In this document: one piece after another, positions 42,180 through 51,800 of the stretch
How positions within the stretch are numbered: position 1 is the first letter of the stretch
How the letters are laid out: each line of letters starts with the position of its first letter
From: Candidatus Competibacteraceae bacterium
GTDB lineage: Bacteria; Pseudomonadota; Gammaproteobacteria; Competibacterales; Competibacteraceae
Reading direction: 5' to 3'
Assembly: GCA_016713505.1 (NCBI GenBank)
Contig: JADJPA010000001.1
Span: 2,741,501 to 2,805,500, forward strand
DNA: 64,000 nucleotides
The notes under the pieces: generated by a model
Told to the model about the DNA's origin: nothing
Database searches by the model: none
What the model saw: the letters and a program-made list of their open reading frames with translations, nothing else
Made by a program: the position numbers and the translations under genes

Positions 42180-43799
42180 ATGCGTGTAGAAATGGAACAA
42201 CGGTTGAGTTTCTGCGGCAACCTGCCGACATTGCCGGCGGTCGCCATCAGAATCATCGAACTCGCTAACAATCCGGAAGTGCATCTTAACGAGGTGGCGC
42301 GGGTGATCGCCATGGACCCCGCCCTGGTGACCAAGCTGTTCCGAGCCGCGAACTCACCATTGTACGGGATACGCCGCAAGGCGACCAATTTGCGGCAGGT
42401 TTTGAATTTGCTGGGGCTACAAGGCACGCTGGCGCTGGCGCTGGGCTTTTCGCTGATCGCCAGTGCGCGCGGCTTCAACGGAATCCCGTTGGATACGGAG
42501 CAATTTTGGCGTCGCTCGCTGCTGGCGGCCACGGCTTGTCGCACCTTGGGCGAACGGCTGGGGTTGAAAAACCTGGAGGAGCTGTTTCTGGCCGGGCTGC
42601 TGCACGGTATTGGGATTCTGGCGCTGGCCCTCATGATGCCCGATCAATACGCCAGCTTGCTGAACGAGTCCGGCGACCGTCAATTGGATGGTTCGGCCGT
42701 TTTAGATGTCGAGCGGCTGGCCCGGCTGGAACAAGCGCGTTTGCAAGTCGATCACACTCAAGTGGGCTCCTGGTTGTTAAAACGTTGGGGATTGCCGGAT
42801 TATCTGTGTCACGCGGTGGCCGGCAGCCTCGATCCGAGCGATCCGCTGGTACCCGAATCTCATCAAAGCTTGGTCGAATGCGTGGCGCTCTCGGTGCGCT
42901 TGGCCGATATCTGGGTGCGTCCCGGCTACTGGCAAAATTCGCCTCAAATCGCGGAACTGGCCCGCCGGTGGTTCGGCTTGGCCGCGCAAGATTACGTGGA
43001 GCTGTTAGGCTCGGTCGGAGCCAAGCTCCCTGAAATGGCCGAGCTTTTCCAGATCAAGACCTTGGATGCCGTTGAAATCGCCGGCATTCTCGATCAGGCC
43101 CACGAGGCGCTGACCGTGCGCAACCTGCAAGAGATGGCCGAGCTGGCGAGCGCAGGCCATCCCCCAGAAACCGGCGCCACCGCGGTCGCGGCCGATTTCT
43201 TGACGGAACGGCCGGTTACCGTGATCGGCTCCAGCCCGCCCACGGGCTTGCACTCGCAGCTCCCACGCGATGATGAGTACGTCTTTGATTCGCTGACCGG
43301 ACTGTTCAACCGTTCTTACTTTGAAGAAATCCTGCGCCGGGAGCTAACGACCGCCAAAGCTCAGAACTGGCCCCTGACTTTGGTGCTGGTGGATCTGGAC
43401 CATTGCACGCAGATCAACGAAACGCGCGGCCGAGCGGTCGGCGATCAGGTATTGATCGTGCTGGGTCGCCTGTTCGGAGCCAACATCCGCCGCCACGATA
43501 CGGTAGCCCGCTACGGTGGCGATGAGTTCGCGCTGCTGCTGCCGGCCAACGGCACGGAACCGGGCCGCCACCTGTTGGCGCGCTTGCAAGAGCTAGTCCG
43601 TCAGTGGGAACCGACCCTGGGCGGAGAAAATAGCCTGCATATCACCTTTTGCGCCGGATTGGCGATGTATCCCGACCCCGGTTTCGCCGAAAGCATCACC
43701 GCCGAGGAATTGCTGCAAGCCGCTGAAGGAGCGCTTGCCGCCGCCAAACGCGCCGGCCCCGATCAACTGGTTGTTTACGGTAAGCCACCAGCTTCTTGA
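42180..43799 (+). CDS. HDOD-GGDEF signalling protein
   Basis: A 539-residue soluble protein. Residues 1-200 form an HDOD domain (LPTLPAVAIRIIELANNPEVHLNEVARVIAMDPALVTKLFRAANS), a catalytically inactive HD relative. A linker follows, then a GGDEF domain from about 365 (DSLTGLFNRSYFEEIL, RYGGDEFALLLPA). The GGDEF signature is intact, predicting diguanylate cyclase activity. Its neighbour, divergently transcribed, has GGDEF and EAL domains, so the two may set a shared c-di-GMP pool. Confidence 0.9.
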   Translation: MRVEMEQRLSFCGNLPTLPAVAIRIIELANNPEVHLNEVARVIAMDPALVTKLFRAANSPLYGIRRKATNLRQVLNLLGLQGTLALALGFSLIASARGFNGIPLDTEQFWRRSLLAATACRTLGERLGLKNLEELFLAGLLHGIGILALALMMPDQYASLLNESGDRQLDGSAVLDVERLARLEQARLQVDHTQVGSWLLKRWGLPDYLCHAVAGSLDPSDPLVPESHQSLVECVALSVRLADIWVRPGYWQNSPQIAELARRWFGLAAQDYVELLGSVGAKLPEMAELFQIKTLDAVEIAGILDQAHEALTVRNLQEMAELASAGHPPETGATAVAADFLTERPVTVIGSSPPTGLHSQLPRDDEYVFDSLTGLFNRSYFEEILRRELTTAKAQNWPLTLVLVDLDHCTQINETRGRAVGDQVLIVLGRLFGANIRRHDTVARYGGDEFALLLPANGTEPGRHLLARLQELVRQWEPTLGGENSLHITFCAGLAMYPDPGFAESITAEELLQAAEGALAAAKRAGPDQLVVYGKPPAS

Positions 43800-43872
43800 G
43801 TCCGCCAAGGGGCCTCATCATGCCGGGAACCTACTACCGCCACCACCCGGACCTCGCGCTGATTTTACGGAC

Positions 43873-44790
43873 TCAAGGGCTTTGCTGATGCAGGTAAGCA
43901 TCGGCGCTGTACAGCGCCAGCGCCAGCCAGATACAACCGAACGTCGCCCAATGGATCGCGGTGAACGCTTCCCGGTAAACGATGACGCCTAACAAAAATT
44001 GCAGGGTCGGAGTCAGATACTGAATCAGGCCGAGCGTGGACAGGCGCAACCGTCGGCCCGCTTCCAAGAACAGCACCAGGGGGACGACGGTGACCGGACC
44101 GGCGGCCAACAGCAACACATCGGTCGTTCGATCGCGCGCGCCGAACGCGCCCGCCCCGCTCGCCGCCAGCGCGCTTATCACCAGCAAGGCGACCGGGGCC
44201 AGCAACGCGGTTTCCACGCACAGTCCGAGCATGGCGGACCGGCCGTCTTTTTTGCGCAGCAGGCCATAACCGCCGAAGCTTAAAGCCAGCGTCAGGGCGA
44301 CCCAAGGAAAAACGCCTTGACCGATCACCATGACCAGCACGCCGCTGGCGGCGATGGCGACCGCGCTCCACTGGCGCGGGTTCAAGCGTTCCCCCAACAC
44401 CAGCACGCCGAGTACGACATTGACCAACGGATTGATGTAGTAGCCGAGGCTGGCTTCCAGAATGCGGTTGTTCTGCACCGCCCAGATATAAAGCAGCCAG
44501 TTGACTGAAATCAGCACGCTGGTGAGCACATAGAACCGGAGGCGACGCCAGTCGCGGAACGTCGCCAGCAAAACCGGTCCGCGTCCCTGCCACAACATCA
44601 GCGCCAGCAGCACCGCCACCGACCATAAAATGCGATGCATCAACACTTCCAGCGGCGGGACGTGGTTGAGGGCCTTGAAATAAATCGGAAACAAGCCCCA
44701 GAGGCTAAAGCAGCCCAGCGCGTGAGCCAGCCCCGAAAGCGGGTGTTCCGACGCCGCGCCGGCGACCGGCGCACGCGATGGAGCGGGCAT
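43873..44790 (-). CDS. rarD: RarD-type EamA family transporter
   Basis: A 305-residue membrane protein with ten predicted helices. The start LAHALGCFSLWGLFPIYFKALNHVPPLEVLMHRILWS matches RarD, and EASLGYYINPLVNVVLGVLVLGERL is the typical end of the first EamA half. RarD was named for chloramphenicol sensitivity, but substrates of the family are mostly unknown. It follows the GDT1-type gene by 15 bases on the same strand, so the two are probably cotranscribed. Confidence 0.88.
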   Translation of the reverse strand: MPAPSRAPVAGAASEHPLSGLAHALGCFSLWGLFPIYFKALNHVPPLEVLMHRILWSVAVLLALMLWQGRGPVLLATFRDWRRLRFYVLTSVLISVNWLLYIWAVQNNRILEASLGYYINPLVNVVLGVLVLGERLNPRQWSAVAIAASGVLVMVIGQGVFPWVALTLALSFGGYGLLRKKDGRSAMLGLCVETALLAPVALLVISALAASGAGAFGARDRTTDVLLLAAGPVTVVPLVLFLEAGRRLRLSTLGLIQYLTPTLQFLLGVIVYREAFTAIHWATFGCIWLALALYSADAYLHQQSP

Positions 44791-44805
44791 GGCGAAGCCG
44801 GCCGC

Positions 44806-45390
44806 TCAACCGGAAAAGGCGGCGAAGGCCCGCCAAGCGGCAAAGGCCGCCAACACCAGAAACAAAACCCCGCTGACCCGGTGCAAAACGTGGACGGGCA
44901 AGCGACGCAGCAAGGTTTGGCCCGCCAATACCCCCAGCGCCGAGGTCAGCGCCAGCGCCAGGGTGCCGCCGACCCAGACCGGCAAAGCGGCCTGGGTACC
45001 GGCCAGACCCGCGACCGCCAGTTGGGTCTTGTCGCCCAGTTCAGCCAGAAAAATCATGGCAAACGCCGATAGAAACACGCTCCGGCCGTCGCGCTCCCGA
45101 ATCTCGACAGCTCCCTCACCTGCCTCCCGCAGGGCATTGATGCCGAACACCGCAAACAGTATCGCCACCGCGGCGGCAACCAGCCATTCCGGCAACCACG
45201 CGGCGGCGGCGGCACCGAACGATACCGCCAGTAGATTCAGGATGGCAAAGGCAACGATCGCACCGAACAACACCGGCAGGGGCGGATGGCGGGCCGCCAA
45301 AGTCATGCAAACCAGTTGGGTTTTATCACCCAGTTCAGCCAGTGCGACCAAACCCAACGTGGTCGAGGCAGTCACTACAAATTCGTTCAT
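44806..45390 (-). CDS. GDT1/TMEM165 family (UPF0016) cation transporter
   Basis: A 194-residue membrane protein with two homologous halves, each holding the family motif E-x-G-D-K-T: LAELGDKTQLVCMTLAAR near residue 22 and LAELGDKTQLAVAGLAG near 120. Bacterial relatives export manganese (MneA/Mnx) and eukaryotic ones exchange Mn2+ or Ca2+ for protons. The start MNEFVVTASTTLGLVAL is preferred over an upstream in-frame start that adds 16 residues. I looked for a yybP-ykoY manganese riboswitch upstream and did not recognise one. Confidence 0.88.
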   Translation of the reverse strand: MNEFVVTASTTLGLVALAELGDKTQLVCMTLAARHPPLPVLFGAIVAFAILNLLAVSFGAAAAAWLPEWLVAAAVAILFAVFGINALREAGEGAVEIRERDGRSVFLSAFAMIFLAELGDKTQLAVAGLAGTQAALPVWVGGTLALALTSALGVLAGQTLLRRLPVHVLHRVSGVLFLVLAAFAAWRAFAAFSG

Positions 45391-45447
45391 AATTGTTCTC
45401 GGCGCTGGGTCAGAATGAGGCATGATAAACAATTGCAACAGTAAAGC

Positions 45448-45494
45448 GCCTTATCGGCTGATCGCGACAGCCGTTCGGGCTTGGTAAGGCGCCA
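45448..45494. repeat. nested inverted repeats between GDT1-type and DUF2845 genes
   Basis: GCGCCTTA and TAAGGCGC are perfect arms about 30 bases apart. Inside lies CGGCTG-7-CAGCCG. The structure occupies most of the 142-base divergent region, so it could be a regulatory RNA fold in the leader of either gene. No T-run follows on either strand. Confidence 0.5.
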
Positions 45495-45532
45495 GCGTGG
45501 CTAAGGCGGCTTTTCGGCCGGGAGCAAACGAC

Positions 45533-45910
45533 ATGCGCGGATTAAGGCGCTTGGTTTTAATGGCATCATTGCAGGCGTTGGTCGCGGCGGTGGCGTTCGC
45601 TGACAGCCTGCGCTGCGGTCGCTACGTGGTGCAAACCGGCAATTCTCAATCGCAGGTGTTGGACGCCTGTGGCGAGCCGCGTCATGCCTGGCAAGACGGT
45701 TTCATCGAGCAAGCCGTACGCTACAACGATGGCTATTACCCGGTCAGGCCCATGCCGTTGCCCTATGGGCTGCCGGGCTACGAAACCGAATATCGCCGGA
45801 TCATTCCCGTCTACAAATGGGAATATAACCTCGGTCGGGGCACTTTGCTCAAGACGCTGATTTTTCACGGCGATACCTTGATGGAGATCCTCGACGGCCC
45901 CCGCCAGTAA
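45533..45910 (+). CDS. DUF2845 family exported protein
   Basis: A 125-residue secreted protein: signal peptide LRRLVLMASLQALVAAVAFA, then the DUF2845 pattern SLRCGRYVVQTGNSQSQVLDACGEPRHAW with two conserved cysteines that may pair. YKWEYNLGRGTLLKTLIFHGDTL follows. The family is reminiscent of small SmpA/OmlA-like envelope proteins, but its function is unknown. GGGAG eight bases before ATG 45533 supports this start over the GTG 36 bases upstream. Confidence 0.82.
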   Translation: MRGLRRLVLMASLQALVAAVAFADSLRCGRYVVQTGNSQSQVLDACGEPRHAWQDGFIEQAVRYNDGYYPVRPMPLPYGLPGYETEYRRIIPVYKWEYNLGRGTLLKTLIFHGDTLMEILDGPRQ

Positions 45911-45949
45911 CGACGGCCACCAAGCGCGTTCCAACCGGCCTACCTTCCA

Positions 45950-47137
45950 TCAGACACAAGTTCCCGACGGCTCTAATACAGCGAGTACCTGCCGGGGTTC
46001 GAGCTTGCCCTTGAAGAAGATCACCGGGCCGGGCACGTCGCGGAAGTCGTCCGCGCCCACGTTCAACCGCTCGGAAACCGCCACGATCAAATCGGGCATG
46101 GCGGCCCGGCGCAGCTTGTCCAGTTTGCGGCGCAGGTAATCGGGATGCCAGAAGCCCATGATTTCGACGTGGGCGATCCGGCCGTCAGTGTGGCGCAAGG
46201 CGAAATCGGGGACGAACACCGTACCCTTCAGATCGACGATTTCCACCTCCCGCTCTAGGGTCCAGGCCGTGCCGAGTTTGCCCCAACGGACGGCGAAACG
46301 CTCTTCCAGCAGGCTGTCGTAAGCGGGCGGGGGGTCTTGCAAAGCCCGCAGCGGCGATTGGGAGTCGAGCCGGTAGCTTAGTTCCTGACCGTCTCGCTGC
46401 ACCACCGCTTCCAGTTCCCAGCGGCTGACCCGCAACAGCGCCGGTAAGAACATCGCCATTTGCAGCCCGTATTTGCGGGTTTGCTTGAACAAACTGGCGG
46501 GGCCGTCCACGTAAATCTGATAGCCGTCATCCAGGTGGCCTTCGACCGCGTACATCAACCCGTGAAACTTGAGATGTTGGAACAGCCGGCGGTATTCGCC
46601 GGGCACGTTGCGGTGGGCGGTGAGGCGCAGATACAGCGCCGCGTACAAAACGCCTTGCGCTTGGGCGAGGTTGTAGCGGTCCACCAGTTTGTCCGGCGTG
46701 AAATCCGGCAGCACGGTCAGCAGGTGATTTTCCGGCAAGTCGGCGTAGAGCGCCTCGCGCAGCGCGTCCGCTTCCAGTTGATAGCGTGGCGCGAGCGATT
46801 CCAACACCTCGCGCGCCTGCGTTTCACCGTATCCGCCGCGTTCGGCGGCCCGCGCGAACGCCTCGCGCCGCAAGGTTTCCGGCTCCAAGTCGCCGGTCGC
46901 CAGCGTAAATTCGGCGGCGTTCAATGCCAGATGGGCGAAGCCGCGCACGATTCGATAATCGGGTGAATCGCCTTCCAGCGCTCGCAAGGCCGCTTGCAAT
47001 TCGCCGCGCGCGCGGTGCTGGTGCTGATGGATTAGGTCTAACACCTGTTCGGCCCAGAGGTGTTGCTCGCGCTTGAGAAAACGCGGATAGACCTGACTGC
47101 CGCGCTTGGAGGAAAACAGCAATTCGGAGGGAAGCAT
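45950..47137 (-). CDS. DUF790 (Bax1-like) nuclease
   Basis: A 395-residue DUF790 protein, the family of archaeal Bax1, a structure-specific nuclease that partners the XPB helicase. It starts MLPSELLFSSKRGSQVYPRFL. It carries LLTVLPDFTPDKLVDRYNLAQAQGVLY and a C-terminal PD-(D/E)XK-like region: VFVPDFALRHTDGRIAHVEIMGFWHPDYLRRKLDKLR, with the Asp, Glu and Lys in the right order. It lies four bases after an XPB-like helicase gene, exactly the archaeal pairing. Probable role in DNA repair by nucleotide excision. Confidence 0.85.
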   Translation of the reverse strand: MLPSELLFSSKRGSQVYPRFLKREQHLWAEQVLDLIHQHQHRARGELQAALRALEGDSPDYRIVRGFAHLALNAAEFTLATGDLEPETLRREAFARAAERGGYGETQAREVLESLAPRYQLEADALREALYADLPENHLLTVLPDFTPDKLVDRYNLAQAQGVLYAALYLRLTAHRNVPGEYRRLFQHLKFHGLMYAVEGHLDDGYQIYVDGPASLFKQTRKYGLQMAMFLPALLRVSRWELEAVVQRDGQELSYRLDSQSPLRALQDPPPAYDSLLEERFAVRWGKLGTAWTLEREVEIVDLKGTVFVPDFALRHTDGRIAHVEIMGFWHPDYLRRKLDKLRRAAMPDLIVAVSERLNVGADDFRDVPGPVIFFKGKLEPRQVLAVLEPSGTCV

Positions 47138-47141
47138 CCGC

Positions 47142-48668
47142 TTAGACGCGCGGTCTCGATCCGCCGTGCGTCTGAAATCCGGCCGCCGCGTCGGGGGGGG
47201 CGGACGGCGCGGGATCGAACAAGGCCAAGGTCGCGTCGATCCGCTCTTTTCGTTGGGCGTCGGGCGGAGTGCGACGGCGGTCGGCCACTCGCTCCTCGCG
47301 GGTTTCCTTGGCGATCACTTCATACAAAATCGCCTGCTTGCCGTCGCCGCGCCGCAGGATGCGGCCCAGGCGCTGGATGAATTCTCGCGCCGAGGCGCTG
47401 CCGGACAGGATGACGCCGATGGAGGCGTCCGGCACGTCCACGCCTTCGTTGAGGACGTTGCTGGTGACGATGGCGGTATAAAGCCCGCTTTTGAAGCCAT
47501 CCAGAAACGCCTGCCGTTCCTTGATCGCGGTTTGATGGGTCAGGCAAGGGATCAGAAAGCGCTGCGAGACTTCGTAAGCGGTGGCGTTATCCTCCGTGAA
47601 AATCACCGTTTTGACGCCGGGATGGTTGGCGAACACCAAGCCCAGCGCGCGCAGCTTGCCCGGCGTGGCGTGGGCGATGCGGCGAGCGTCGCGGTGGGCG
47701 CGCATGGCGCGGCGGCCCTCGACGCTGCGCGCCGACAGCATGACGAAGCGGTTCCAGCCTTCCAGCGCGCTCAACGACAGCCGGTTCGCCTGCAAGAAGC
47801 GGTTGCGTTCGTCCAGCGCTTGTTGATAAGCGGCGCGTTCGGCGGGCGAGAGATCGACGTGGACCGAGCGCACCTGAAACTCCGCCAGCACGCCGCCGGC
47901 CAACTGTTCCGGCCGTTTGCGATAGACGATGGGACCGACCAAATCCGGCAAATCGACATCGCGGCCGTCGCCGCGCTCCGGCGTGGCGGTCAAGCCCAAG
48001 CGATACGGGGCCAGCGAAAATTCGGCGATGATCCGATAGAACTCGGACGGCAGATGATGGACCTCATCGAAGATCAGCAGACCGAAACGGTCGCCCAACC
48101 GTTCGATGTGGCGGGCGGCGGAATCATAGGTGGCGATGGTCAACGGCTGTGGTTCGTGATAGCCGCCGCCGATCAAGCCGATCTCTTGATCGGGAAAAGC
48201 GGCGCGCAGCAAGGCATACCATTGCTGCATCAAATCCAAGGTGGGCACCATGATCAACACATCCCGACGCGCCCAGCATAAGGCCAGCAAGCCGACCAGC
48301 GTTTTGCCGGCTCCGGTCGGCAGCACCACCACCCCGCGCCCTTTCGCCGCTTGCCACGCCGCCAATGCGTCTTGCTGGTGCGGATAAGGGATCATTTCCA
48401 GCGCGCAACTTAACTCTCGAAGTTGGTAGCGCGGCGCTTTATTGCGGGCCAGCTCGCTTTTCAATGGGCCGATGATGGCGCTGTAGCAACTGGCCGGGGC
48501 GCGATAGGCGTCCACCCGCGGATCGTAGCAAAACCAAGTCTCCAACCCAGCCGGCAGTTCGGCGACGCCTTCCAGCAGCAGCGTGCCTCGGTCGAAGCGG
48601 AGCTGGCGGTCGGCGTCGTCTCGACCGGTGCGATAAAAACCGGCGGTGTCCTTGGTGCGCAACGTCAT
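47142..48668 (-). CDS. XPB-like superfamily 2 DNA helicase
   Basis: A 508-residue SF2 helicase of the XPB/Rad25 type. Motifs in order: Q-like PYPHQQDALAAW, Walker A VLPTGAGKTLVGLLAL, Walker B LLIFDEVHHLPSEFY, motif III LGLTATPERGDG, a thumb-like insertion, motif V VLNEGVDVPDASIGVIL and motif VI REFIQRLGRILRRGDGKQA. The N-terminal 100 residues resemble the damage-recognition-type domain of bacterial/archaeal XPB. Paired with a DUF790 nuclease gene. It follows the giant repeat-protein gene but is separated from it by a hairpin. Confidence 0.88.
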   Translation of the reverse strand: MTLRTKDTAGFYRTGRDDADRQLRFDRGTLLLEGVAELPAGLETWFCYDPRVDAYRAPASCYSAIIGPLKSELARNKAPRYQLRELSCALEMIPYPHQQDALAAWQAAKGRGVVVLPTGAGKTLVGLLALCWARRDVLIMVPTLDLMQQWYALLRAAFPDQEIGLIGGGYHEPQPLTIATYDSAARHIERLGDRFGLLIFDEVHHLPSEFYRIIAEFSLAPYRLGLTATPERGDGRDVDLPDLVGPIVYRKRPEQLAGGVLAEFQVRSVHVDLSPAERAAYQQALDERNRFLQANRLSLSALEGWNRFVMLSARSVEGRRAMRAHRDARRIAHATPGKLRALGLVFANHPGVKTVIFTEDNATAYEVSQRFLIPCLTHQTAIKERQAFLDGFKSGLYTAIVTSNVLNEGVDVPDASIGVILSGSASAREFIQRLGRILRRGDGKQAILYEVIAKETREERVADRRRTPPDAQRKERIDATLALFDPAPSAPPDAAAGFQTHGGSRPRV

Positions 48669-48741
48669 TTAAATCTCAAGTGTGAGCGAGCGTTAGCTTG
48701 TAGCCTAAACCAATTCTCATCGCGTTCAACCGCCGATAACA

Positions 48742-48770
48742 ATAAGGGCGTCCGCTGGGGACGCCCTTAT
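48742..48770 (-). terminator. strong hairpin at the end of the giant repeat-protein gene
   Basis: ATAAGGGCGTCC (48742-48753) and its perfect complement (48759-48770) form a 12-base-pair stem with a five-base loop. It sits between the giant gene and the helicase gene, both on the minus strand. The sequence after it on that strand is only mildly T-rich (TTGTTATC), so termination may be partial. Confidence 0.65.
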
Positions 48771-48817
48771 CGCTCAGTCACGCTCTATAGCCTCGATCGG
48801 GCGTTCACCTCGCGCGA

Positions 48818-51800
48818 TCAGCTCATGCGCTGGCGGTAGCGCCAGCCCATCAGCAGCAGCAAGCCCAGCAGCGCTAGCATCGCCGCTTGCGACAGCGTCG
48901 GAATCTCCGCGATATCCCAAGTGGTGGCCTTGCCGCTGTTGGTCTTGATCGGCTGCTGTCCGGCGGCCACATCATTGTCCACGCTGCCGTCGCCGTTGGC
49001 GTCCCAGTTGGCGGTTCCCGTGTTGCTGGCGTTGGTGGTGCCGGCTTGGAATCGACTGCTAAAGACGATCACCACTTCGTTCTGGGCCGCGTTTTCGTCC
49101 ACGGCTCCCGGATCGGCGGCGATCTTGCCCTCGTACACCACTCGGTTTTGCGCGGGGTCGTAGGCGCACAACGTCACCGTCGAGCCACCGCTCGGCTCGC
49201 AGCGCAGGCTGTTGGGTTCGTAGACGGTTCCAACCGGAATAACGTCCGTGACCCGAACCCCCAGCGCGGCCTGATTGCCGTTGTTGATCCAGACCATCCG
49301 CCATTCAAGGACCGGGAAACCGCTGGCGTTCACCGTCTTGCGGCCTGACGGCGGGTCAAACAAACCGGGCGCGCCCTCGATCGGCGTTTGGGTGAGGTCG
49401 GAGACCGAACCGGTGAGATTGGCCGCCGCGGCCGTCGCCTGATTGCTGGCGATTTGTCCGGCCGTTCCGGGGTTGACGGTGACGCGGAAGCCGATCAGGA
49501 TCGTTTCGCCCGGATTGAGCGCGCCGACGTTGACGGCGATCGGATTGGTGCCGGCCACGGTGCCTCGGCTGGTCGTCACGCTGTTGGCGACCAGCGTCAC
49601 TTGCGCCGGCAGCGGGTCATCGACGATCCGCACGTCGCTGGCGGCGGTGGAGCCGGTGTTGGCCACCAGCACCTCATACAGCAGGGTATCGCCCGGATTC
49701 ACCGAACCGTCGCCCGCCGTATCCTGAAGCGTCCAACGCTTCCGAAGCTCCAGCTTGGGCCGGCCGGTCGCGCCCGACACCGCCGTAATGGTGGTGGGCT
49801 GCGCGCCGTCGCCCGGATCGAGGTTGGCGTCGGTGGGAACCGTGCCGATTTCCGGTGAAGACACCGCGCCTTCGTTGTTAAAGACCCGTTCCGCGCTGGT
49901 GAACGCGGCGATCTTGGCATCGAAACTCAAGCGCAGCTCGCCGTTGGCGGGCACGCTCAAGTTGGTCCAGGTCAAGGTCGAGCCAGCCAAGGTCGCGGGC
50001 GGATTGGCGCTGCCGCCGACGTACGTCAAGCCGGCGGGGATCGGATCGTTGACCGTCAAGCCAGCCAGCGGCGCGGAGCCGCCGTTGCGCAACACCAGGG
50101 TGTAGCGCAAGGTGTCGCCGAATCCGACCACGCCGACCGGCGCGGTGTCGGTTTGAACCGCGACGGTCTTGTAGGCCACCAACGACGGCGGGCGGCTGAC
50201 GACGACCGGCGTTTCAGTTTGATTGCTCGGCGTGGGCACCGTTTGGTCGGAATCCACGATGGCTTGATTGCGGATCAGCGTGCCGGCGGCCGTCCCGGCG
50301 TTGACCCGAACCTGGAAGGTGACGACGGCGGACGCGCTGGGGTTGAGCGTGCCGACGTTCACGGTCAAGGTGTCGTTGCCGAACGTTCCCGGCGGACTGC
50401 TGCTGCCGGCGACATACTCGGTATTGGCCGGAATCGAATCGCTGAGGGTCACATTGTTGACCGGGCTTGCGCTGGTATTGGTCAGGACGATGGAATACTG
50501 CAAGGCGTCGCCCGGATCGGCCGCGCCGTTGCCGTTGGCGTCGACCGCCAAGCTGACCGTCTTGCTCGGTACGATCACGGCGTTTGCCGTCGGTCGGACC
50601 GTGGCGGTCCCCGCGCCGGTGTAGTCGTTAATCCCGCCGCCGCCGGTGCGCCCGCTGTCGGTCGCACCGGTCGCGCCGGGGCTGGAGGCGTAAAGCAACG
50701 ACGCGGTATTGGTCAGGCCGACGCCGACCACCGCGCCCGCCGCGATCCGCGCTTGGTAGCTGATCGCCGCCTGATGGGTCGCGCGGGTCAGGCTAGCGAG
50801 CGTCCAGGTCAGCGTCCGGCCGTCGGGCGAGACGCTGGCCGGCGCTGGCGAAGCCGAACCGGCGACGTAGCTCAAACCCTCCGGCAGCACGTCGGTCACG
50901 GTCAGATCGAAGGCATCCGCCGTGCTGGCCGCCGTGTGATCGACGTTCAAGGTGAACGTCACCACGTCTCCGAGGCTCTGTTCGGCGGGCGCGACGGTCT
51001 TGGCGAGCGCGAGGTTCGGCTCCACCACGGTGAGATTGAGCGGCTGGAGGCCCGGCGTGCTGGCATCGGCGTCGAAGTCCCGCGTTTGAGGGACGCCCGC
51101 GCCGTCGGTGAAGCGCAATTGCGCGTTGTTGCCGAGCACGACGCCATCCTGATGTTCGGGCAGATTGTCCAGCCGCGCGCGGATATCGAGGGTGATGAAG
51201 TCGTCCGCGGCGTTGCCGTTGGCCGGATTGACCAGATCGCCCAAGTTGAAGGTCAGCGTTTGACCGCTCTGGACCGGCGCGCCGCCGCTGAAGGTGATGC
51301 CGGTGTTGCCCGCGCCGATGGCGGCGTCGAGGAAGGTCAATCCCGCCGGCAGGGTATCGGTCACGGTGACCGCTCGAACCGTACCTTCGCCCACCGACAG
51401 CCGCAACCGGTAGCCGACCGTTTCGCCGATGCCGTAGCTCGTCTTGGCCGCCTCCGGTTGGAACGCCTTGTTCAAGGACACCGGATCGCCGACCGTGAAC
51501 GTATCCGACCGCACCGCGACGTGGTAGTTGTCGAGCGCGGCATCATCGTTTTGGTCGGGGCCCGCCGCCGTGCCGGTCCGTTGGTTCGGATCGTCGCCGT
51601 CGCGGCTGCTGTAGGTTGCGTCCACGCTCGCTTGCAAGCTCTGGCCCGGCTGCACGGTATTTTGCAGCGTGGCGGTGAACACAATTTTCACGCTGTCGCC
51701 CGGCTTGAGATCGAACGGACTGCTTTGCCAGCCGTCGGGCAGCACGGTGATGGTCGGCGTTTCGCTGCCGCCGCTGGTGTTGACCAGCACCACGCTGATG

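Noticed and set aside
45391..45532. yybP-ykoY manganese riboswitch upstream of the GDT1-type gene
   Set aside because: The conserved core of that riboswitch is not recognisable on the minus strand.
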